Source: Ciona savignyi (taxonomy: Eukaryota; Chordata; Ascidiacea; Phlebobranchia; Cionidae). Taken from it: 64,000 nucleotides of DNA. The stretch's first letter is position 1. Every line of letters begins with the position of its first letter. The stretch spans positions 779,031 through 843,030 of the forward strand of contig CH003281.1 of the NCBI GenBank assembly GCA_000149265.1. The letters run 5' to 3'. The translations under genes and the position numbers were made by a program. The notes under the pieces are model-generated. The model did no database searches. It was not told where the DNA came from and was given only the letters and a program-made list of their open reading frames with translations. Below, in pieces: positions 1 to 12,100 of the stretch.

Positions 1-347
1 CGAAAAATAGAACAATAATTTATTTGCCATTACCCTGCTTAGTGTGAAGGATGGAACTGTTTTGGGGAAACTAGTCGTTTAATTCAAGGCTTTGTATATA
101 ACGATGTGTCGATATAAGCATATAACGAAGTGTCGATATAAATAAGACAGCGAAAATTGAAACAGTAACGAATTATAGCCCAGACAAAATTGTTTTTAAA
201 ACTAGGTCACAGATTAATCTATTGAATTAGTGTTATTGAGAAATCTGAGGTTTGACTGTAATTTAGAGCTGTTTTTCATTAATATGTCACTGTCATGCTC
301 GCGCCCCCCTTGAGAAGCTTTCACGCCCCCCAGTTTAAGAACCCCTG
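1..347. mobile_element. Right end of a hAT-like element (partial)
   Basis: The stretch ending at 347 closes with CCCCAGTTTAAGAACCCCTG, whose reverse complement (CAGGGGTTCTTAAACTGGGG) resembles the terminal inverted repeat of many hAT transposons. No matching left terminus is visible, so the element probably starts before the window or has decayed. Positions 85-145 also carry two near-identical copies of a short motif around GTGTCGATATAA. No transposase is readable. Confidence 0.35.
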
Positions 348-1900
348 TTCTAATTCAATGAGCTGATCAGACAGCAACTACCATGAGGTCCACCATTCAC
401 ACCATGCCATTGTGCAATTACTTAAGTGGGAAGGCGAGAAACTGCACAATACAATAAAGATTAGCGCATTAGAGTTAGTTTTAAACATGGGGTTAAAGTT
501 AGGTTAGTTCTGGGCCCTGGGGTTGAGATTAGTGTTTAGGTCAGGGTAAAAATTAATTTCCCTAGTTTTGGTGAGCAGTTTCCCTCCTTCCCACTTTCCC
601 TCCTTTTAGTGTTGCCACCCAATTGTGTGATTTTGTTCATAATTATTCATTCATACAGAAAAAGAACATTGCAATTTGTCAATTTTTAACAACAAATAAA
701 CCTGAATAATAACTATTTGCACAGCCTTTGAAGACATGGACAAGCAAATATTTATTAACTAGTGTTAATAAAGTTTTATTAAGGGTTTAGTTGTAACTTG
801 TAAAGGGTTTCTGTTGTATAGATGTTTTGCTATAAAAAGCTTCTTGTTGTAAAAGGTTTCCATTGTAAATGGTTAGGTAATGATGGAAACTGTCTCCCTC
901 TACATCCCAGTATGGAAAGTACGGCAGCTGCACACTCGAGTTTTATTTTTCCCTGCGTCTTTGCACACTTGGGTAATTTCACACACGCTCGTGAGCTGGC
1001 AGTATAAACATCGTATAATTTCCAACAAACCTGTAAACCTACCTCTGGACCTCGGGTAATTTACTGTCAGTACGTTTTTTGTTAATGTTAGCTGATGGAC
1101 ACGATAGATTTAGGATAGAATAATATGTTTGTTTAAGATTTTTGCAAAATAGTAATAAAAAGTGGATTTTGTGCACACTTGACGTGGGCACTCTTGGACG
1201 ATTGCACACTGCACACTTAAATATTTACATCCTGTACAACTTATTAGTTATTGCAATAACTATGGTAAACCGGAGAGTCAACACGAACTAATATTCTACA
1301 TTGTCCATAGTAACTGATTCCTATAAAATAATAATACAACAGGTCGGATTTAATTATTTGTTGGTTTCGATTGTTTGCTAATTAATTATCGCCGAATGTA
1401 TGTTACTATTTGAAAAATAAATTTAATTATTTGAACATTTACGTTGCCTTTGTTCATAACGGCGGAAATAACTTAATGCTATCAATGCTACTCTTAGAAA
1501 AAGTCTAATTGTATGACAATTCTGACTAAGTTTATCATTTGTGATATTACCTTGCTTCGGCCTTCGAAAACACCTTTTACACTCGAAATCACTATCGCTA
1601 CCACCCAACCTTAACCCGAGCCGAGGAGGTCTCTAAGACCAAATTTTGCGCATGTCGCATCATTTTGATTATTTTTTTTACCGATTGTTTACAACTGATA
1701 TCAGCAAGTTTTGCTATTCCCGCAACTCTTTAGCCAAGTAACACGCAATTTTATAATTTTATAAATCGACTATTATTTACAATAAAAAGTCATATTTCAA
1801 AAGTTCTCCGCGAACCCGGGTAGAAGTGCTTTTAAAACTATATGATTACATCATCGATAAGACGAGATTAGTTGACGGTGGCAACCGTTTAGTCACTGTA
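348..1900. other. AT-rich intergenic sequence, no gene seen
   Basis: Only short open frames without conserved sequence or splice signals occur here. Several GCACACT motifs recur between 930 and 1220, but I could not delimit a repeat unit. Confidence 0.5.
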
Positions 1901-1939
1901 ACTTCCCGACTAGAGGGCTCCTATGGCACCTGTGTTTGT

Positions 1940-2150
1940 GATACCTGCAATCCAATCAAATGCCAGAGAACGTGCAATCCACTCAATACCAGAGAACCTG
2001 CAATCCAGTAATACCAGAGAACGTGCAATCCACGACTTTATGCCAGAGAACGTGCAATCCAGTCAATACAAGAGAACGTACAATTCACACAATGCAAAAG
2101 AACGTGTAATCCACTCATTACCAGAGAACGTGTAATTCACTCAATGCAAG
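1940..2150 (+). repeat. 26-bp minisatellite, upstream array
   Basis: About eight imperfect copies of the 26-bp unit that makes up the larger array at 2985-3695. The core is CCAGAGAACGTGCAATCCA. The copies here are more diverged. The array ends about 130 bp before the part of the flank that matches the second copy of the duplicated segment. Confidence 0.85.
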
Positions 2151-2278
2151 AGAACCGTTTAGCTCCACGCCGTGTGTGTACATATGGGAATCGAAGACGT
2201 TTGTCTGTGAACTGCCTGTAAATGGCAGCGGTTACACTAAAGAACGTACAATACAATCAATGCAATAGAACGTGCAGG

Positions 2279-2497
2279 GGGGACAAACAATGAGATTTTT
2301 GATGGGGAAGTCATTTCATCTCCCTGCTGTTGCGTCTATGCGGAAATCTTTACCATGTTGTTTTGTGTAAAGGGAAGTCATCTAATCGCAAAGCTGTCTT
2401 TAACAAGAGTATATTTCAAAACAACCTGCATCGATTGCATATCAAATCTATCCTGAACCAAGAAACCTCACCATGAACCGCAAGATTGCAATTCTTC
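2279..2497 (+). repeat. Duplicated promoter and leader segment, copy 1
   Basis: This segment matches 3704-3922 along most of its length. Shared features include a GGGAAGTCATCTAATC block, a CAAAGCTGTCTTTAACAAGAGTATAT block with a TATA-like TATATTT at 2410-2416, and the sequence around the start codon. Both copies follow a minisatellite array, so array, promoter and signal-peptide exon were duplicated together. A related shorter block at 2180-2230 (GAAGACGTTTGTCTG) recurs at 2705-2755, suggesting a further partial round of duplication. Confidence 0.8.
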
Positions 2498-2577
2498 TCT
2501 GCTTGGCATGCCTGTCAAGCGTTTTGACGAAAAAAATTAAAAAAAAACGGACAAAGACTATATGTGTCCCATTATGA
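2473..2577 (+). CDS. Short Lys-rich secreted peptide ORF, diverged relative of the 3893 gene
   Basis: The 34-codon frame starts MNRKIAILLC, nearly the same as MDRKIALLLC at 3893, and lies in the same duplicated context with a TATA-like box about 60 bp upstream. A hydrophobic leader of about 19 residues is followed by a strongly basic stretch (KKIKKKRTK) and a short tail ending in a stop. After the leader the sequence no longer aligns with the sister gene, and I found no equivalent second and third exons. It may be a decayed pseudogene whose A-rich tract happens to encode lysines, or a small cationic peptide gene in its own right. The codons alone cannot decide between these. Confidence 0.4.
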   Translation: MNRKIAILLCLACLSSVLTKKIKKKRTKTICVPL

Positions 2578-2984
2578 AACCCATTATTAGCGAGTTATAA
2601 TTCACCATGTTACCTATCTACAGTAAGTTATCTACTTGGAATTCAGTGGTGGGTCTGTTGTCTACTTGGTTTAATATCATTCATTGTATTTACATTGGTC
2701 ATAGGGAGTCGAAAACGTTTGTCTGCGAAATGACTGTACACGGAAGCGATTCATTGAAAAATGTACAGACCAAATTACACCACAATAACGTTATTGAATG
2801 CCCGACGTGACTGAATGCCAAATTGTAATGAAAAGATCATTCAAGTTTAACCTTAAGATTTGGAAACGGCGTTAATGCATGGGCAATCATCAGATTACCC
2901 TTGCGTCCACCGTGGGTTTGCCGGAGCTATTACAGTGTGTTGTATACAATTAAGCTGTTTTTTTAGTAGAAAAGTGGCACTGGT

Positions 2985-3695
2985 ATCACTTAATGCCAGA
3001 ATATGCAACTAATTTTTTGTCAGAGAACGCAAAATCCACTTAATACCAGAATATGCAACTAATTTATTGCCAGAGAACGCAAAATCCACTTAATACCAAA
3101 GAACTTGCAATCCACTTAATACCAAAGAACTTGCAATCCACTTAAAGCCAGGGAATGTGCAGTCCACTCAATGCCAGAGAGCGTGCAATCCACTCAATAC
3201 CAGAGAACGTGCAATCCACTCAATACCAGAGAACGTGCAATCCACTCAAAGCAAGAGAACGTGCAATCCAATTAAACCAAGAGAACGTGCAATCCAATCA
3301 AAACAAGAGAACGTGCAGTCCAATCAATGCCAGAGAGCGTGCAATCCACTCAAAGCCAGAGAGCGTGCAATCCACTCAATACCAGAGAACGTGCAATCCA
3401 CTCAATACCAGAGAACGTGCAATATACTCAATGCCAGAGAACGTGCAATCCACTCAATACCAGAGAACGTGCAATCCACTCAAAGCAAGAGAACGTGCAA
3501 TCCACTCAATACCAGAGAACGTGCAATTCACTCAATACCAGAAAACGTGCAATCCACTCAATACCAGAGAACGTGCAATCCACTCAATACCAGAGAACGT
3601 GCAATTCACTCAATACCAAAGAACGTGCAATCCACTCAATACCAAAGAATGTGCAATCCACTTAATACCAGAAAACTTGTAATCCATTTATTGCT
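2985..3695 (+). repeat. 26-bp minisatellite, main array (about 27 copies)
   Basis: Tandem copies of a 26-bp unit with core CCAGAGAACGTGCAATCCAC. Units at the edges (3000-3130 and 3640-3690) are more diverged than those in the middle, as expected for an array that expands from its centre. Because 26 is not a multiple of three and the unit has no stop in any forward frame, all three frames stay open across the array. The long apparent proteins are therefore a by-product of the unit and probably not genes. Confidence 0.92.
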
Positions 3696-3829
3696 GGAAG
3701 AGGTCAAACGAGGAGATCGTTGATAGAGAAGTCATTGGATCTTATTGCTGTTCGTCTGGGCGGAAATAACAAGCTTGTTGTTTCGTCTAAAGGGAAGTCA
3801 TCTAATCACAAAGCTGTCTTTAACAAGAG

Positions 3830-3836
3830 TATATAT
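3830..3836 (+). promoter_or_regulatory. TATA-like box of the secreted-peptide gene
   Basis: TATATAT sits 57 bp upstream of the start codon at 3893, inside a block conserved with the upstream duplicate (TATATTT at 2410). The spacing allows a leader of about 30 nt. Confidence 0.45.
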
Positions 3837-3892
3837 CAAACCAAACTGCATCGATTGTATATCAGATCTATCCTGAACCAAGAAACATCACC

Positions 3893-4904
3893 ATGGACCG
3901 CAAGATTGCACTTCTTCTCTGCTTTATACTTCTCATGGTGAATAAGATGAGCAACGTTCAAGCAATGAATTCGAAGGTATGGGCTACTTCGGGGTGGGAC
4001 CAAACGAACACGTGAGTGTAACATTGTTTTAAAATATTTTGTATTTTGTAAGAAATATATTTATACTTTAAATACTATGAATATTTACATATAATTTAGA
4101 TAATAATTAATCTCATTGCTCTTTATTGTTTCAGAAATAAATACCAAGCGCTTAGAAAAGGTAAGTTTTCCGTTTAGTTGTCGCATACTATAGCACAATC
4201 ATATATCGCTTTCTTACCAGTTTATTAGTTTCTAATTTCGAATATTATACGGTATAACAGCATTATATTGTTGATTTGTAGACCTTATATATAAGCAGGG
4301 CCGGTTTTAGGCCGATTTGACCGATTAGATCAAATTGGGCCCCGCGCCTTGAAGGGGCCCCGCGCTAGCGGGGGTCTTTCTGTATTGCGAGGTTTAAAAT
4401 ACTACTGAAACGTAAAATAAAAAGTGAAATAATATTTTTTCTCATAATATAAATTTGTTATGCATCGTAACTACGTCAAATTTATATTTGTGTGTCTGCC
4501 TGTTACGTCATAATGAATATGATTGCTAAACAATATATGTTTTGGAAGTATAAATGTAAAACAGTATATCGTAAATAAGCATCCACTTTAATTTGTTTTA
4601 TAGCAAGTTTTAAATGTCTATTTTTGTAGTTTGTATGTACTGGTATGTATTTTATGATATATAAACACCCATAAATTTTGCTATGAAGAGTAGGGGCCCC
4701 GCCATCACATTTCTAATTGGGCCCCGCGGTTCCTAGCACCGGGCCTGTATATAAGATAAACTAGGCCGGAATATATGTCCACTTATCACTGTTTATTTCC
4801 GGATAACGGACTTGTTATTCCGTATAAAGCATCTAGAAAACCTAACTACATTTTATGCCTTAGATATTGCTGAGTTATTGGACGCCGAACAGCATTGGCC
4901 ATAA
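3893..4904 (+). CDS. Small secreted peptide precursor, three coding exons, function unknown
   Basis: Exons are 3893-4011, 4135-4160 and 4864-4904, with GTGAGT/CAG and GTAAGT/TAG introns that keep the frame (phases 2 and 1). The precursor has 61 residues: a signal peptide of about 24 residues (MDRKIALLLC onward, likely cleavage after VQA), a central part rich in Trp, Asn and Gln, a basic KYQALRK, and an acidic Leu-containing C-terminus (DIAELLDAEQHWP). Polyadenylation signals AATAAA lie at 4946 and 4951, about 45 bp after the stop. The design (signal peptide, short middle, acidic tail on its own exon) is that of processed secreted peptides such as hormones or defence peptides; I do not recognise the family. 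A hAT MITE sits in intron 2. A competing third exon at 4282 would read straight into that MITE and is less likely. Confidence 0.6.
4296..4747. mobile_element. Non-autonomous hAT MITE in intron 2 of the peptide gene
   Basis: The 452-bp element begins CAGGGCCGGTTTTAGG and ends CCTAGCACCGGGCCTG, which are imperfect terminal inverted repeats. It is flanked by a perfect 8-bp target duplication, TATATAAG (4288-4295 and 4748-4755). GGGGCCCCGC-type palindromic blocks lie near both ends. No transposase frame is present. Confidence 0.88.
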
Positions 4905-4945
4905 TTTGAAGTTGTAGGCTACACCGATTGATAATTGTCATGCAC

Positions 4946-4956
4946 AATAAAATAAA
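4946..4956 (+). terminator. Polyadenylation signals of the secreted-peptide gene
   Basis: Two overlapping AATAAA hexamers (4946-4951 and 4951-4956) follow the stop codon at 4902-4904 at a distance normal for a short 3' UTR. Confidence 0.5.
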
Positions 4957-5914
4957 GAAACATGGAATGTTGGCCTTATGCAATTGACCTTAGGACAGGA
5001 TAAGATATTAATGTTCATGCCCGTGAATGGGAAAACGTAAGGGGCGTCAACACACAGGTAAAACGTGCGCATATCTAGACCATGTTGCCTAACAAATAAC
5101 AAGGTTGCATTGCGATTTCATTACCCCTTCTGGTATATGACGGAAAAATTATTTTTAATTACGTGAACCAGCCTATAATTAAAATTGGTAAAACGTCACC
5201 GTGACGTAATGCAGAACATTGCCGCGGGAGTTAACCGTACAAAGACCTGACAATAGTGGTGTGAATACGCAATACCACGGCAATTTCGAGTTAGAGAGAT
5301 TGCGTGTGAAGTTTTTAAATGTAGTTGGACCTTTTATACTAATATAATATATTTGTTCTTTTTATTTAAATAAACATAAATGTATAAACCTACAACATAT
5401 GGTATTGCCGCAATACTATTGCGCCATATAATTATGGAACTTCGAAAAATAAAAACCGTAAATTAATTTAGGGAACACAATTTTTGTTTCTAGAAACAAA
5501 AGTTTTTTTCGAACTAGCCCGGTAAATAAAAAAATGTTTTAGTACAGTTGGCTAATATGACGTAACAATGAAATGGATATACTTATTATAACAGGAATAA
5601 AATAAACTAATTCTTTTTAGGCGTATTAACTAATGTGCATTTGATATCCAGCGGAAAAAATGCTTGTTTCAGGTCAGGGAAACACCTGACAGGGCCGAGA
5701 ATAAAAATATGCGAACTACGACAGTTTTTTTTCGCATTTTGTAGTCGATTTTCGAAGTTTTTCGATAACTCAGAACTGGAACGGAATTTAGTTTTATGGA
5801 TGCTAGTTATTATGTAATAAATATGTTGTGGTATATTTAGTCGTATATTCCAAACTATTCGTCATTTCTATTTCGAATGTAAAACAAAAAATGTAGCCTA
5901 TTCATATATATTTT
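4957..5914. other. AT-rich spacer, no gene seen
   Basis: No conserved frame, splice pattern or repeat with recognisable ends was found. Short forward frames here have no recognisable coding character. Confidence 0.5.
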
Positions 5915-6195
5915 ATCCGACTGGTAGTTTAGTGTGGCGTCTTTCAATAGAAAGGTTTCAGTCACGAAACTGGCGCTAAGCTAGTCCGTTGTGGCCTTGG
6001 GCAATGTACTTAAACCCAGGTGATTAATCGGTTCTACCAAGTCAAAGAAATGTCTGTATTATACACAACACGCTGCAATAGCTCCGGTAACCCGACGATG
6101 AACGGGAGGTTGTCTGATGATTGCCCGTGTGTTAAATTCCTTGGTTTTTCCATTCACGGGATAAACATGAAAACCCTATTCTATCCTATCCTGGT
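5915..6195 (+). mobile_element. tRNA-derived SINE, degenerate copy
   Basis: It carries the family's landmark blocks in order: a tRNA-like head, AGCTAGTCCGTTGTG, GATTAATCGGTTCTACCAA, AATAGCTCCGGTAACCCGAC, GATTGCCCGTGTG, a final CATTCACGGGATAAACATGA, and a short CTATCCTATCCT tail. Internal deletions and substitutions make it older than its neighbour at 6263. Confidence 0.75.
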
Positions 6196-6262
6196 TGTAT
6201 AAAAAATGGGGAAAACTAAATTGGTGTTATTATAAATAACGATAAGGTGAAGTGAAGCGATT

Positions 6263-6560
6263 GTCCGGCCGGTTGGTCTAACGGTTAAGTGCGTCGCCTT
6301 TCAATCGAACGGTTTCCGGTGCGAAACTGGTCGCTAGCTAGTCGGTTGTGTCTTTGGGCGAGGCACTTTACGGACATTGCCGGAACCCAGCGGATTAATG
6401 GGTTCTACCAAATTGAAGGAAGGAGTCTATCATATACAACACACTGCAATAGCTCCGGTAACCCGACGACGGGCGCGAGGTGATCTGACGATTGCCCGTG
6501 TGATAACCCCCTTGGTTTTCTCATTCACGGGGATAAAGATGAATATCCTATCCTATCCTA
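6263..6560 (+). mobile_element. tRNA-derived SINE, near full length
   Basis: This is the best-preserved forward copy, about 298 bp. The head contains an RNA polymerase III A-box (TGGTCTAACGG) and a degenerate B-box (GGTGCGAAACTGG) about 50 bp later. The body ends CACGGGGATAAAGATGAA, followed by a pentamer tail of CTATC/CTATT-type repeats in place of poly(A). Short frames crossing it are not genes. Confidence 0.85.
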
Positions 6561-6793
6561 AGCGCAACGAAAGTGTATACATAGTAATACTTCAAGTGCA
6601 AAAAAATAATTATTTATAATAAACAATCATCGTAATTGTGATTGAATGATCTCAATGATGTAGAATAGATATCATTTGTACGGATGAATAGTTTCGTGGC
6701 GATTTACAATAACCTTTTAATTAAGGTATTGGGATCGAAACTGCAGCCTCCCGAGTGTTATGATTTTAGGAATATGCTATCTTAGTGTGCGAA

Positions 6794-7072
6794 CACCCGG
6801 GCTGGATTAGTCTGGCGGTTAAATGCGTCGCGTTGCAGGTTCGAAACTGGTCGCTAGCTAGTCGGTTGTGTCAATGCATTTTACGGACATTGCCTGAACT
6901 CAGCAGATTAATGGGTTCTACCAAATTGAAGAAACGTGTCCTTCATATACTACACACGGCAATAGCTCCGGTAACACGACGGTGGGCATGAGGTGATCTG
7001 ACGATTGCCTGTGTGTTAACTCCCTTGGTTTTTCTATTCACGGAGATAAACATGAATATCCTATTCTATTCT
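6794..7072 (+). mobile_element. tRNA-derived SINE copy
   Basis: Same family as 6263, with a good B-box (GGTTCGAAACTGG) and the standard body and CTATTCTATTCT tail. It has a short deletion between the AGTCGGTTGTGTC block and the ATTTTACGGACATTGCC block. Confidence 0.82.
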
Positions 7073-9169
7073 AATTTTGTGTTTCTCCTATAAACTTATA
7101 CTGCTTTAGCTTTACTAGGCCTATACCTAAATAATTGAATAATATAAGAAGAATGGCCCAAAATCACTAAACTCATAAAACGTGAGAAAACGGATTCTTT
7201 CGTGGAAAATTAAAACGACCCGTGGAGACCTTGCACAATTCAGTCTGAAACCATGCTTACAGCCGGTAATACATGGCTATTTCGGGCAACATATAAATTT
7301 CGCTAGAGTTTTAAAGTGTTTAACGAACTTTTGTTTGATTTCTAAAAAAAAAATAGACTACAAAACATATAGGAGCTAAATTAAGCCATCCCGTTGAAAT
7401 ATTTACACTTTGGATATTATAAAATAAGATTATAAAACATACCCTAGGAGTCATACCATTGTCATAGCAAGTTGCGAAATATATGTCTTGGGTCTTGTTA
7501 AGTTTTTAAAGGAATGTTTGTAATATTTCGCAGTTAATTTGACTTCTGTCATATGTTTTAATATTACTTTTTATTGTGTATAATAATGAAGTTCACAAGT
7601 TAAAATATTGTACTGTGTACAACCGCACATTTTGTTGATAACTAAAGTTTTAGGAACGTTTTGGTACTGCTGGAATTGCGAGAAGTTCTGTTATAGTAGG
7701 TGCCGCGAAAAGTAACTCATCATGTCCACATTAGGCAACATAAAATGCATCACAAGAAGAGCCTATACGTTTTTAAAATCTGCCATAAACATTCATTTAT
7801 AACGAATGAAATTGACTGTGATCACTAAAAGAGCAAATTTACTAATTTCATTTTAACATACCTAACAATTCCAATACCCTAATTTTTACCTGTGGACTTT
7901 TCTTAACCACAGGGGTGCAACTTGAAAATCCTATTTCTTAGCCATAGAATCACGAAACAAGAATCCGACACTTTAAATGTATTTACATTTATGAATAATT
8001 GGTAACTTAAGTCCTACACCACACAGTGCAAATAGCTCATCAATACACAATAAAATGATGAACACAATTAAAACAAAGAACAGAATTAGAAATCAGGTTG
8101 AACAAAGTAGTTTAAACACATCAATTGTGATGTGACAATGTAAAGGCTGCTACCAAGTTCCCAGCAAAAAAAAGTGACTGATTCTGTTAAACCAAGGGTC
8201 AAATCAACAACTAAGTGAAGTAATGGAAATGATCAAAAGGGTTTAAGGAAAGTTGGACAGAACTAGGGTACAATGGGTTTATGGATACTGTCCCTGGTGC
8301 TGTTTTTCTGTTAATAGTTTCACAAAAGGGGTTTTGGAAAATTTTTTAAATGTCCAGTTTAATTTTGACACCACTTTATATCTTCTTACAAAACACACCA
8401 ACAACTGAATGTTACATCTGACAACACAATTAAATTCTCATCTACACCACTATATAATATCTATAACGGTAAATATTCGAAAGCTACTGGTGACAGGAAA
8501 TATTTAGTTTTTTTTGGAGAAGTTGTATACAAGGCACATAATGGTTTCACAATTTCATAATATAACAGGTTATAACTGTGCAATGTACAACATTCCCATG
8601 ATTAAGTTAGATTAAATAAGGTAAGAATAGGAAATGTAATTATAATACGATAAATTAATGAACTGTTAATGAAGGTTTAAACGCGAAAAATGAATTACAA
8701 TTTCATTCTTTACCATATTTATGTCCATAAATATACACTTAAATTCGAATAGTTGCATGCATGTCTAATAAATAAACTAATGCATGTTGTGTCACTAAGT
8801 GTTTGGCATTTTTACTGGTACAGCCTTGAAAAAGTTGAAAAATGTTACGCAATTGAAATTCTTGTTGTTTTTATGCAATAATAGAAAATGAAAGCTAAAT
8901 TAGAAAATCACTTTTGTAAATCAAGGATTCTGTTCGTTCTACAGCTGTCGTGCTAAGGAAACTGAATCTGTATAATTCGTTGACAAACTACAAACATAAT
9001 AACGAAATCACCACCTTAAACACCGATTACATTCACCCCCTATTCATTTCTAACATTTTGTGTAAAATCTCATTTCCCGTTAAATTTTCACAGAGATCTG
9101 AAGAAATTTTGTGCAAATATTGAATTTCGGTGAAAGTTTTCAGAAAAAACGAGAAAAAACTCTTTTTTT
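7073..9169. other. AT-rich spacer, probably including the 3' UTR of the minus-strand gene
   Basis: No coding sequence was recognised. The minus-strand membrane-protein gene stops at 9170, so some sequence just left of it should be its 3' UTR. I could not settle on one polyadenylation signal. Confidence 0.4.
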
Positions 9170-12100
9170 TCACAAGTTCTCCACCATCTTTGATGTGAGA
9201 TTGACCGTCGCATTTGGCCGGTAGTTTGGAGCGAGAATAAAAGGATTTTCGAAAGCGTGCCAAAGAGGCTTTTCTTCCAAATAAAGTTTAGTATTTTGCT
9301 GATCAAGACTTGCATCTTTCTCGTTGACACCCAAACTAAAAATAGACGCAGGAGCAGTGTTGGACTGGAAAAGTAAAATATTTCATTTGGATTACACTTC
9401 ACATGAATATTCATAAATCAAGAAGTAACAACTTTTCTACAGGTGATATGAATTTATTTGACGGACAAAATAGTTTTACTTTAAATTATGTATTCCTATC
9501 ACACCAATAACACAAAAAATGGCGGTAGAAACCTGGGTTAACATTGCTATTAAAAAATATGTACTGTATCGGATTTAATATATATAATTTTGGAGGTTAT
9601 CATAACTTTTGTCACAAGAGGTAAAAGTGACAGGGTTAACTAGTTAATAATTCAACTGAAATAGATATAATTGGAAAGTGTTTCCATTAGTTTCAGCTTC
9701 TAATGCCTTAAACAGCCAGAAATAAAACAGTTATAAAATATTTAGAACAAAAATTACATTTTTTGTTCTGCTCATATAGTAACTACTTCTGGAGTAAAAG
9801 CCTTTGAATCTAAATATAGTGTAGAAGTATTGAACCTTATGTTGATCTTGTTGTTGTGATATCCTAATTTGTTGTGGCTGGTCATATGTCATTATGACAC
9901 TAAGTTCAAAATTATTATTCATAATCATAAAATGGATTTTTAATTCCTTAAAGTTTCCTAACAGTCGAATGCATAACCATGCATCTTGAATGACATGGTA
10001 AATAAATGGGCAGTGAGACAAATTGCTGATTATTCAAAGCCCATTATATGCAAGACACAAGGCTGATTTTTACAAACAAGAAATTAAAGCATTAATTTCG
10101 ATACTAACTCCATTATACAGATTTCCCCAGGCAAAATTTGACAAATAAATGTCCACAATAATAATTGAGATAGATGAACAAAAAATTGTTCTGTCTATTC
10201 GTCATTTTAGCTTTTGTTTGAAGATAATAGGTGGGTATTGAGTTGATGTACACAAGACTTCACTTAGATAAATACCCTCAGCCAATAAAGTGGTGTGGAC
10301 ATTATTAAAGTATTTATTGAGTATTCTTAGAAACACAATATTGCTGTACCGTGTTGGTTCCAATGTGTCATGTTAACTTTAAAATATGTATTATCCATAT
10401 TGCTTGAGACATTAATATGAAATGGTTGTAACTTTTTTAAGTGAATGCCATTTGGAGCATCTTTTGACATTGCTGGAGTCTGACGCAATAACCAAAGGAG
10501 GAAATACACACTTTAAATTTTATATGCTTCAGTGGTAACACATCAATAATACATAAAATGACCGCTAAATGCCTGCCCAAGAATACCATTGACTAGCTAG
10601 CAACTGGTTTCAACATACAGTTTAAGGGTTTAATAATATTTTAAACATCCTTACAGATGCAAATCATGATAGTTTTGTAAAACAACGTTTTGGCTCCCAT
10701 TTCTAAGATTGTATGCTCAAAGCTTATAAAAAATTACTTAAAATTGCATCATTGGTTTTTAACAGGTTGTCTTAAAAATAAAAGTGACCTCTATCCTCTA
10801 TGGCTAACGAACTATTTTCACTAATACACAGCAATAAAAGTGTAAATTAAGTTCAGTCAATTTTATTCCCAATAACAACATTTTATATAAAAGTGAAAGA
10901 ACTTACATTCATGCATAGGCTAAGATGGATGATGACAACTCCAATAAAGAAGCAAACGCCGAACATGGTAAAGAAATGAAACAAAATGTAACCCTCATGG
11001 CCTCTGTTAACAAAAGAACGTACATTGTTATTTCGGAACCAATGTAAATAGCAATATTCAGTGTTAAGTTCTAAAACAAACATAAAGTGCTTTGGCATAA
11101 ATAATGTACTGGTACTAAGATAGAGAAGGCTAAGAGTGGTTTACACAAAACAGGTATGTGTTTCCGCCTTAAAGGGTAAATATATACACATTTAGTATTT
11201 TTTACCACACAATTAACCAAATAGATAAATTTAAATGATAGAAAAACAATTAATTATAAAATAAGGTAAATATAGAGTTATGTTTGTTTCTGCTGTTATA
11301 TACATTAATTCATTCCCGGGTCCATGTGTGTTAATAATGCTCATAGTGGGTCATAAGAAATCATTTAATCCACTATCAAAGAATAATGCAGACCTAATTA
11401 ATACATCTTTTTCGGGAACAGTCAAATTTAAAAAGGTAAAATTTTGACGGCATTTGTAGGGTCGCTATAGTTAAGTTGGGGCAATGCATATTGCAAGCAA
11501 ATGGCTTGCTCACCTGCACCATTCCTAACCACAATGTTTGCTTTGTTTTAAAAACTTAACAATATAATCGTTATGTTCTGCGGCATGTGTGTTAGGTTAA
11601 AAGATAAGATATGGAAATGGTGACTGATTTATGTTTAATAAACTCCGCTCCTGGTGTTACCCCATTGTACCATATAAGTCTCAATATTTACACACTGGTG
11701 ACACTGCAATACAGCAATCTTACAAAAGACAGAGCCAGTTTTAATATTCCAAACTTAACTTAAAATAAGTGACCAAGGTACTTAAAACGAACATAATTTT
11801 TCTGCCAATTGACAACTAAATCATGCGCACAAGTTATCTGACGATAAACCGGTTATAGATTCTAGAAAAACACAGGTTTCTCCTATACCAGTAAACTAAC
11901 GATCCCATTTGTACTCACGGAAGTGATTAAATGTGATCATTAAACTGCAATAAAAAGTTTTAATATATTCGACCTTTGTCACACTGAGTCTATGAGGTCA
12001 TAAACGTTATTTTTATAACAAAAATCTGCGAAATGTATTAGCACTAAATAATAAAAATATGTTAAGTATAAAACGTGCATCCAACAGTTCAGTTTTAGGA

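Noticed and set aside
3155-3723. Three overlapping long open frames that look like a repetitive Arg/Gln-rich protein
   Set aside because: They are the same 26-bp repeat read in three frames. No promoter, signal peptide or splice signal favours one frame.
4282-4310. Alternative third exon of the secreted-peptide gene reading DLIYKQGRF
   Set aside because: It ends inside the hAT MITE. The exon at 4864-4904 has a good acceptor, an intact short acidic tail and nearby polyadenylation signals, so it was preferred.
6289-6619. Short frames across the SINE copies (also at 16409, 34018 and 37401)
   Set aside because: They recur wherever the same SINE occurs and follow its sequence, so they are repeat translations.
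9033-9414. Two minus-strand ATG frames overlapping the last exon of the membrane-protein gene
   Set aside because: They are in the other two frames. The third frame, entered from the TTTTCCAG acceptor, gives the phase-matched and more protein-like sequence.
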